This document shows positions 56,958 through 64,000 of a DNA stretch of 64,000 nt, piece after piece. Positions within the stretch are counted from its first letter, which is position 1. Every line of letters begins with the position of its first letter. This DNA is from Nymphaea colorata (Eukaryota > Streptophyta > Magnoliopsida > Nymphaeales > Nymphaeaceae): contig NC_045141.1 of the NCBI RefSeq assembly GCF_008831285.2, positions 21,448,848 through 21,512,847 of the forward strand, in the 5' to 3' direction. The position numbers and the translations under genes were made by a program. A model generated the notes under the pieces. It ran no database searches. It was not told the DNA's origin and saw nothing but the letters and a program-made list of their open reading frames with translations.

Positions 56958-57880
56958 CAACTTTCCATTAGAAAACATTTGGGGTTCACTGCGAGTCAAA
57001 AACAGATCCCAACCACGCCATAAAACGATAACAGGATCTGGATCTTGGATCTTCTATGATCTGTTGAAGTTAAGCAACCAGGTAATCAAGGAAATTGACT
57101 GCGAAAGGTGCGGGGATTTTGAGGTAATCTTGATGTTTCGGATCTGACTCATCACCTCTTCCTAGCTGATCTGGATCTGACAGCTCTGTCTCCCCATTTC
57201 GGAACCAATAATGCAATCTTGGGCGGTACCATAATTGACAAATGATGATACCACCCCACAACGGCTCTATTAATGGTGCCATAAAAATATTTTTAAAATA
57301 CTAAAAAAATAACAATGCAGCATATTAACCGGCATTAAACCAAAGTTTAAGCAGCATTAGGTCCAAAAAGAATCGACTAATAATAAAAATGTCACAGCTA
57401 ATGTTCCTTCGGTCGGGGAACACCTGTATAGGTTTTATCATTGCTTTCAAGAGAATCTGGGACTAATTGAATAAGGCTATATTAATGCACTAAAGTTGTT
57501 CTGAGCTTTAGACTCTACGTTGTTATAAGATTGTGATAAAAGAAAGACCAAACAAGCTGCTCGCTTACGAAACCTGAACCCCCTTTTTTTTTTTTTTGGC
57601 ACTTTTTATATTTGTTGTAAAAAACTTGAGAAGAAAAAAATCCTCAAAAGAACTTGTTGTATGTTAAAACTGTTAAATGGAAAAGAAAAAAATTACTTTG
57701 TTACAATTCTCACTACATAAGAAACAAGTAAAAAGCTAAAAATAAAAAAGTACAGTGTACTGAAATGCCCCATGTGAAAAAGGAAATGCCAATAATTTTG
57801 TGTCTTGGGGCTGCAAGCTGGTCGGATGCGGTAGGGAGAGCTCTCAAAAATATATAGATATATATATCTATATATCTATA
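56958..57880. other. Gene-empty AT-rich stretch
   Basis: No coding region is supported. It ends in a self-complementary TATAGATATATATATCTATA tract at about 57852-57880, next to the sharp rise in G+C. Confidence 0.4.
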
Positions 57881-58780
57881 GATGGCTTCCCTAAAACCGG
57901 ACGTTGGATTTCCCATTCAGACCCGACCCGGATCCGTTGATGCGCCCCTCGTTCCAACTTTCTCGGGCAGCAGATGCGCTCGCTCCTTCCACGAGGGCGG
58001 GCAGGAGAGAGGAAGTGAGCGGAGCTGGCCCCCGCGAAGGATCGCCACGGAGATGAACGGTCGGCAGAGGTGGCAGGGCGAGCGTGTGCCACCTGCCCGA
58101 GCGGTCAGGTGGTGCCGTTTTTGGGGAACCATGACATCGATGGTGGTGCCCAACCGGAAACCAGCGGCGTCCCCTCCACCAAAGGACGCCCCGTCCCTTG
58201 CCAAGTGGACGCGACCCCACCCCCTCCGTTACCGTCTGCTGCCCGTCGCCGGCGCCCGGATTTCCCCTGCCCGTTGCCGACTAGGAATGACGTGCCGGTC
58301 GTCTTGTCACGATAGGGACGCCAGCCCAGCACACAGACGGACCCGTTTATCGCTTCGCTTCCTACGGCCATCTCTTCGGGTCCAATCTTGGATCTCTGAT
58401 ATGACGGAAAGACCCGAACTGACGACCCAAAATCCTTTTAGGCATGTGCATAGCAGAAAATAAACGGGTCCAGATATCCAAATGGATGGCGATTGACGAC
58501 CCGGTTCCAGCCGAGGGGACCGAGACTTTTAAGCCGCGTTCCGGACGCTTTGTCCGTGCCTGGTCCTGGGGTGACCGGGTGGAGTCGGTTAAGTTGACGT
58601 CAGCGTCACGTGGATGGCAGATGGGCAGGCACTGGTGGGCACAAGGGGCAAAATAGAATACCGCCTGGTTTTTCACAGAGCTGCCGGTTTCCAGGTGGGG
58701 TCCCCTCCGGGCCCTCCCAGGAAGCCACACCTGTTTCTCCCGAAAATTACAAACATATCACTGGAGCGCTAGATCAAGCC
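57881..58780. other. G+C- and CpG-rich island upstream of the FLZ gene
   Basis: Base composition changes abruptly from AT-rich to GC-rich with many CG dinucleotides and words such as ACCCGACCCGG. Long frames are open on both strands (for example 57882-58463 plus, 57891-58220 minus), as expected of GC-rich DNA with few stops. None has a recognisable domain. It may be a distal promoter, a CpG island or an unrecognised gene. Confidence 0.4.
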
Positions 58781-59098
58781 CCGGCATCCAGACCAGCAAT
58801 TAGCATCGAATTTCTTGGAATGTATCTAAAATCTTCTAAGATGATGATAATGTATGAATATGAACAGGGCCGTTTTTCCTGTGTTTTCTATGTCCAACCA
58901 ACCGGAGAAATGCGACTCAAAGCATACAAGCGATGGCACGGTTTGTAATATACTCCATGATGAAGGGTGGTTCGGTAAGGGCCTCTCTTGATCACGAAAA
59001 TTATAGAAGAGAACCAATAAAAAAGAGGAAGCTCACGGAGGGCACTCTGCCCCCTGTATTGCTCTCGTACCACCCTGGTTTTCTCCGACCGAGCTGCC

Positions 59099-59106
59099 TA
59101 TATATT
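59099..59106 (+). promoter_or_regulatory. Candidate TATA box of the FLZ gene
   Basis: TATATATT sits 120 bp before the ATG at 59226 and is followed by a CT-rich stretch (59107-59200) typical of a plant 5' UTR. Transcription would start near 59130. Confidence 0.6.
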
Positions 59107-59225
59107 CCCTTCCCTCCCCTCCGTTTCTTCCTCCACTCCACTCCTGCCACTCTTCTCTTCCGCTTCCTTCCTTCTTTCCGTTCTTGCTGCTTTTTTGTTC
59201 CCTTTGCTTTAACCAGCCGTTACCG

Positions 59226-59645
59226 ATGGCCTACAGAGCGAGGGTTTCGGAGAGGAGCCACAGGGAGGCGGGGATCCTCCAGGTTTCCGGCGACGACGAG
59301 GGGGGTTACCCCAGGGAGTTCACGACCGCCATGAGGGCGTACAGGTCAAAGCGGTTCTACGACGTGAGGGCTGAGCGGAGAGTGTCCTTCCTGAAGGCTT
59401 GCCACCTCTGCAGGCGGCCGCTTGGTGAGGGCGACGATATCTATATGTATAAGGGCGATACCCCGTTCTGCAGCGAGGAGTGCAGGCAGGAGCAGATCGA
59501 GCTGGACGAGGCCAGCGAGATGGCCTGGGGGTCTGTGAAAGCGATGCAGAAGAAGAGTAAGGCCTCCCTCGCCGAGCAGCAGCAGCAGCAGCAGCAGAAG
59601 TCGGATAGCTTCCGGGTCCGGGCCGGCACCGTCGCCGCTGCGTAG
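59226..59645 (+). CDS. FCS-like zinc finger (FLZ, DUF581) protein
   Basis: A single-exon gene of 139 residues. FLZ proteins are small land-plant adaptors that bind the SnRK1 kinase and scaffold its partners in sugar and stress signalling. The FLZ domain lies at about residues 53-97: SFLKACHLCRRPL, then DIYMYKGDTPFCSEECRQEQI. Zinc ligands are C59, C62, C82 and C86, spaced C-x2-C-x19-C-x3-C as in the family, and the phenylalanine-cysteine-serine motif that names it is at 81-83. The C-terminus carries a seven-Gln run (118-124), encoded by CAG repeats, and ends in an Ala-rich tail. MAYRARV at 59226 is chosen because in-frame upstream sequence from 59184 is 5' UTR-like and follows the TATA box. 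Many FLZ genes have an intron within or near the domain; none is needed here because the frame is continuous. Confidence 0.92.
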   Translation: MAYRARVSERSHREAGILQVSGDDEGGYPREFTTAMRAYRSKRFYDVRAERRVSFLKACHLCRRPLGEGDDIYMYKGDTPFCSEECRQEQIELDEASEMAWGSVKAMQKKSKASLAEQQQQQQQKSDSFRVRAGTVAAA

Positions 59646-60154
59646 GGTCGGTCGCTTAGGCGCCGCCAGATTTCTCCTTTCTACCTATAAATATAGATCA
59701 CGGGAAGAAAGAAAGGACTTTGAAAACCGATGCAGAGAGTAAGAAGATAAAAGAAAGGCGAAAGAGAAGAGTCGCCGCAGCAAGTGTTCTGAAGAGCTCA
59801 TTTTTTGCGGCGGAAGTCCGGCGAGTTTCGTTTGATCTTTTTCGGCCTTTTTCCGGCGGGGAATTAGAGTGAAGGATGAGCGGCAAATCAGGGATGAGGA
59901 GCGGTTCGCTCGGACGAAGATGCCCTCTTTTCCTTCTTCTTTTTTCTTTCCCCCCTTCCGCTTTCCTGTAATTACGCTGAGATGATGGGAGAGCGCTTTT
60001 CATTATTCTGAAGAACGGGCAAATTGTATAGAGCGTCAAGAGGGCTCAGGGATCGCCCTTCTGTATGTATTCGACCTTTATACCCTTGAGCTTGTAAAAA
60101 GTTTCACGTTGCCCTTTCCATTCTCATTCTTGCCTCCGTTCCTACGTGCTCGTC
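59646..60154. other. FLZ gene 3' UTR and downstream DNA
   Basis: The first several hundred bases are probably 3' UTR. No coding region is seen. A minus-strand open frame at 59698-60039 lacks any domain. Confidence 0.5.
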
Positions 60155-60302
60155 GGCTTTCTAGTCTTTTCCACGTAACGAGATTTCGTTATTCCGCTTC
60201 ACTCCGGCCACGTTCTTCACCGTCAAATGGCTTTCTAGTCTTTTTCACGTAACGAGATTTCGTTATTCCGCTTCACTCCGGCCACGTTCTTCACCGTCAA
60301 AG
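60155..60302. repeat. 74-bp tandem duplication
   Basis: Copies at 60155-60228 and 60229-60302 begin GGCTTTCTAGTCTTTT and differ at only one to three bases. Each copy contains the palindrome-like ACGAGATTTCGT. It lies about 500 bp after the FLZ stop codon. Confidence 0.92.
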
Positions 60303-62479
60303 CGACGTAACCAAACTAGGATTCCGTTTCTCTGCATCTTCCTTTTTATTCTTTCACAAGCTTTCTCCTCCAGCTTCAGAATTCATGGTGCCTATAAATT
60401 GGGTCTCGGCTTCGCCATCTCGCTCTCGTTTCGTGAAAGGGGAGGCAGGCGGGCCTGTTGAGGAGGGATGTGTGTGCGTGCGCTTTGGCCCCAAGCGGGT
60501 GGGACCAAGCCCTGCTGTTGTTGCCGGGCCTGCGCGTAGGTCTAGACGTGTTGTCGATTTGTGGCCCAGCCATGGTCTGGTTTGGTCATCAGTAGAGGCC
60601 TGTGCTCCTGGCCTCTGTGAGAGCTAAGTTTTGTTGGGCAGGGCAAGACGAGTTTTATCGGGCAGGTGGTTTTTATTCTGTGAAACTCCCTCTGCGATTT
60701 TCCATCTCCACAAGAAATGAGGATTCTAGAGAGGGAGAGCGAGAGAATCTGTTGCGTAGGTGTGGCCTTTAGTAAATCTTTCGTATGAAAACCTTTCTTT
60801 TGTTTGTGTGCATGTGAAACTTGAGAGACAGGGAGAGAGGGATGATAAAAGCCTTACACCAGATGAAAATTCCTCATATAAAATGCTTTGTAAATGTTGT
60901 TTTCATAAACTCATGGATGAAATCCTTCGTCAATGTTACGAGAAACGAAAGCAGTGCGAGAGTTTCTCCGTGGGTGACGAACAGTCGAACACCAGAAACG
61001 GAACCATCTTTTTGTGATTCTGAAGAGATGCCTTTCTTCTATTATTTTTCAAAGAGAGAGAGTGGGGAGAGACAGAGACCCTACAAATTTCCGATGTTGG
61101 TTGTTCTTGAGAAAAAAAAAAAAAAAAATCTTCCTGAGAGAAAGGGTACGAGCTTCTGTTCGTCAACGTCGGAGTTTTTCTCTTCTGGAAGAGAGCGAGA
61201 ACCACATACCGAGGAAGAACCGCTTCTTACGGTGCCTCCGGATGAGAAAACAAACGCGATGTTATTTTTCCCGGGAAAAGCAGATCCCATTTTCCACCGG
61301 CGATCGAGTGGCGCCGTGCGCCTCCTGAGTGAGGCGCGTGTGCCTTGCCTCTTGAAGAAACCCCGTCATCAATCAATTTCTCCATCATTTTTCTCCTCAA
61401 CTTCCTGCGGGCGACGTCTCCATCACCTTCTTTGTCGTTTCCTGTGACGCTGATAACTGAAAAGAAGTTTGTGAAGGCAAATTTTTTCTCTTTTCTTTAA
61501 GAAGGGAAAGCGAAGTCTTTTCACCAAAGCGAGCGGATCACTAGTCTTCATCTCTCTCTCTCTCTCTCGTACTTCTAGACTTTTTCTGCGTTACCCTTTT
61601 TTCTTTAACACTAAATAAAATGAGAGGTAGAATGGTAATCACTGTACATGTATCTAAAGCTACTCATGGTAAACAACAGAACTGAACAATCCTTTTGCAA
61701 AATGAACTTAGAGAAATCAAATTTTGTCGATTGTAGATCAATCAACTTGAACATTTTCAAACAGGAGAGATCAAACAAAGAAAACCCACATCAGCTTCCC
61801 CTGATTTCTAACCAGAAGAGGACCAACTTGGAGCGTACAGGCCGATACACGCCAACATCAGTAACAGTAAAAGAGAAGCAATCCTACTTCAGCATCATAT
61901 GGTCCCTCACATTGCAAGGAGGTGTGGGCCTTTTGTTGTGGCCCATCTGAATTATTTAAAACCCTTGGAAGAATGCCTCCATACTGTGTGCTCTGCAACT
62001 TGTGTAGCTCAGTATTTGATGTTTACCAGAACACTTTATTGACCAACTAGAGAGCTGCAGAATGAGGCCAAAAAGGGTAGGTGTCATTGATGGGTATGGT
62101 GGTGGCTTTAGCAGGAGAGGAGGGCTCACCATCTCCCATTCCATCAGAAGAAAAAAATAAAATCAATGGTGGTGGCCTTCCCTTGGACTCATTCATCTCT
62201 GCTTCTGGTTGCATCATCCATTTGTCTTCTTCCAAAAGGATGTGACCCATCAAAGTTTTCAACTTTGTTTCAATGCAAATTATCTTGTGACATTGTCTAC
62301 TGCCCTTTTCTGTTTTTGTCTTGGGCCCTTTTCTTCTTCTTCCTTCAGCTGATGTTAGATTGGATGTAAGTAGGAATATTATATCCTGAATCTTGACACA
62401 AATGTCAACATTAAGAAGGTTTTTCCTTTTTTTGCCCATTGATATTATCAGTGATAAAAGGAGACAATAAATGTCTAGT
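60303..62479. other. Intergenic; no recognised gene
   Basis: A TATAAAT word at 60392-60398 followed by a moderately GC-rich stretch could mark a transcript, but no coding frame (including 60821-61447 plus and 62047-62484 minus) shows a known domain. CT repeats occur at 61551-61570 and a poly-A tract at 61112-61127. Confidence 0.4.
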
Positions 62480-62643
62480 TTCAAAGTATAGAGTCTTTTT
62501 TTAGCTAGACAAATGCTAAGAACTTGTTTTTACTATAGTTTACATTTGTTTATGTTCTTAATTCAAAGTATAGAGTCTTTTTTTAGCTAGACAAATGCTA
62601 AGAACTTGTTTTTCCTATAGTTTACATTTGTTTATGTTCTTAA
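62480..62643. repeat. 82-bp tandem duplication
   Basis: Copies at 62480-62561 and 62562-62643 begin TTCAAAGTATAGAGTC and differ at only one or two positions (TTTTTACTATAG against TTTTTCCTATAG). Confidence 0.92.
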
Positions 62644-63329
62644 TCATCTCAGCGATTAAAACAATCTGAAATATGATCTTACGGACGAATGCCAAATTTT
62701 TGGACGTTCCATGTATTTTCATTGGAAGGACATGCTTTAAACATTTACGGCCTATTCGACGATAGTTTCACTCCTTTTCTAGCCGGTGTGAATTGCTCTA
62801 TGATTACATTTATTAAGGAGAAAAATTAAATTCGTTCAAAGAATGAAATTAAGTTTATGTGATCTTCATCTCCTTCCATGCTACAAAGAGACTTACGGGG
62901 ACGAGTAAAAAAAATCCACACGGGCGAATCAGGGCTTCGCTTTTCTGGAATCTCGAATTCAAGTATTTGAAATCCCTTATATAGTATTTGCCATTTAGTC
63001 ATATCTGATGTTAGCTATATCAAATCATTTGATTTGGATCAAAACCCCTTTTAAATGAAATCTTCAAGTCCCCTGATTAACCAAGGTCATATATAAGAGA
63101 TGAAGTAATCCGATAATTAAGTTCAGCATGTTTACGTTCACTTGTGCATAGAGACATATGAAAGCTAACTGGAACATGTCAAGGGGGCTGGTGGTGCATA
63201 AAGCACCTCAGCCCATGCTTTCTGGATTTAAAAGGTGGCAGGTGCACCAAACACTCAACTTGGTCTCCAGTCATAAAGATCACTCACATTATAAAGCAAC
63301 TCTTAACCTTAAGATCAAAAGCAAAGGTA
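62644..63329. other. Intergenic; nothing recognised
   Basis: AT-rich DNA without a domain-bearing frame or clear repeat structure. Confidence 0.4.
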
Positions 63330-63589
63330 TATATATATATATATAATGACTACTCTCTCATCTAAGCAAATAAATGGTTGAAAAAAAAACAAAAAAAAAA
63401 AGGTGTACACTATTATTAAATGATAAAAATATCAACTATTCACCAGAATATTAAATGATAAAAATGTTGATCACCTTTTTCTTTTTATTTTTTCTTAATC
63501 ATTCATTCTATTGAATTGAACAGCCCCGATCAAATGACAAGGTAATTCTAAAAAACCAAAGTCACTATAATATATATATATATATATAA
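63330..63589. mobile_element. TA-microsatellite-bounded MITE, copy d
   Basis: It is bounded by TA runs at 63330-63345 and 63569-63589. Inner termini AATGACTACTC and the reverse complement of CCAAAGTCACTATA resemble each other. The core has AAATGGTTGAAAAAAAAAC and later TTTTTTCTTAATCATTCATT, which can pair. It shares architecture with the copies at 42-45 kb. Confidence 0.58.
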
Positions 63590-64000
63590 GGATTTATGGT
63601 GCTTTTAACATTGATTTGTAGTGTATTTATGTCTAAATTTTTAATTTTTAACCATTTGACATAATCTAACATGTAACGAATTCCTTACGCTCAATGGATC
63701 GTTACTTTTGGTAACATAAAACTTTGGTGCAATGATGTGAGATTTGAAACTGCTATCAAAAAAACAAAACCAACCCATTGTACTGAACCCGATGGCTAAA
63801 AAAGGAACCATCCTTGCAATTTTACTCACTTACTTTGAAAATTGTGTGTACGAAAAGAAGGTATATGGGTCCACCGGCAAGTATAATTGGAGACTTCTTT
63901 TTTTTCGATCGGGAGAACTTTTTTTATTTTTTTTCTTCTTTTACCTTCACGAACCACAACTTTGGTCGAAAAGACACCATAGAAACTACGGGAAAGAACT
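63590..64000. other. Intergenic; nothing recognised
   Basis: AT-rich sequence to the window edge. A TTTTTAACCATTTGAC word just after the MITE may be a further decayed piece of the same family. No coding region is supported. Confidence 0.4.

Noticed and set aside
57882-58463. 193-codon frame in the GC-rich island as a gene
   Set aside because: Frames are open on both strands because of GC richness; no domain or conserved motif is visible.
62047-62484. 145-codon minus-strand frame
   Set aside because: No domain recognised and no neighbouring exons; it overlaps the start of a tandem duplication at its upstream end.

Overview
This is nuclear DNA of a flowering plant. Its genes have many short GT-AG introns, chloroplast transit peptides and plant-specific families, and they sit among AT-rich intergenic DNA full of AG/TA microsatellites and small non-autonomous transposons. 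The species cannot be fixed from the window. No organellar, viral or bacterial block was seen. Exon models were built by hand from splice signals, reading phase and family knowledge.

Layout. (1) 1-700, minus: the 5' part of a chloroplast 10 kDa co-chaperonin gene (CPN10-like), running off the left edge. (2) 2636-5670, minus: an eight-exon Fe-superoxide dismutase of FSD1 type, with three GTAC motifs (the plant copper-response core) within 27 bp just upstream of its start. (3) 8244-12152, plus: a second, divergently transcribed Fe-SOD of FSD2/PAP9 type, with a predicted transit peptide and a long acidic C-terminal tail; its introns hold a tRNA-derived SINE and a tandem duplication of a splice donor. 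(4) 13297-16698, plus: a Cys-rich plant protein whose finger matches the SHI/STY Cys spacing. (5) 18311-25950, minus: a nine-exon CDC48C/NVL-type double AAA ATPase, with three hAT-like MITEs in its introns and a telo-box upstream. (6) 37604-39434, minus: a four-exon BOI-related RING E3 ligase. (7) 39435-59225: about 20 kb with no recognisable host gene, rich in MITEs and microsatellites. (8) 59226-59645, plus: a single-exon FCS-like zinc finger (FLZ) protein. (9) 59646-64000: no recognisable gene, two tandem duplications and one more TA-flanked MITE.

How the genes relate. The first three genes are all predicted or commonly plastid-linked: a co-chaperonin and two Fe-SODs. The two SODs share nearly identical exon lengths and so come from one ancestor. 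In Arabidopsis the FSD1 type is copper-regulated and the FSD2 type belongs to the plastid transcription machinery; the promoter motifs here and the acidic tail fit that division. CDC48C/NVL works in 60S ribosome maturation. The BOI-related and FLZ genes are typical stress and hormone signalling adaptors. Nothing suggests that these later genes form a functional cluster.

No wholly new system was found. The observations most worth a second look are the copper-motif cluster on one of two divergent SODs, the hAT-like MITE trio with 8-bp target duplications inside one gene, the TA-microsatellite-bounded MITE family, the stop-free 81-nt intron in the E3 ligase, and the duplicated splice donor and stop-codon region in two neighbouring genes.
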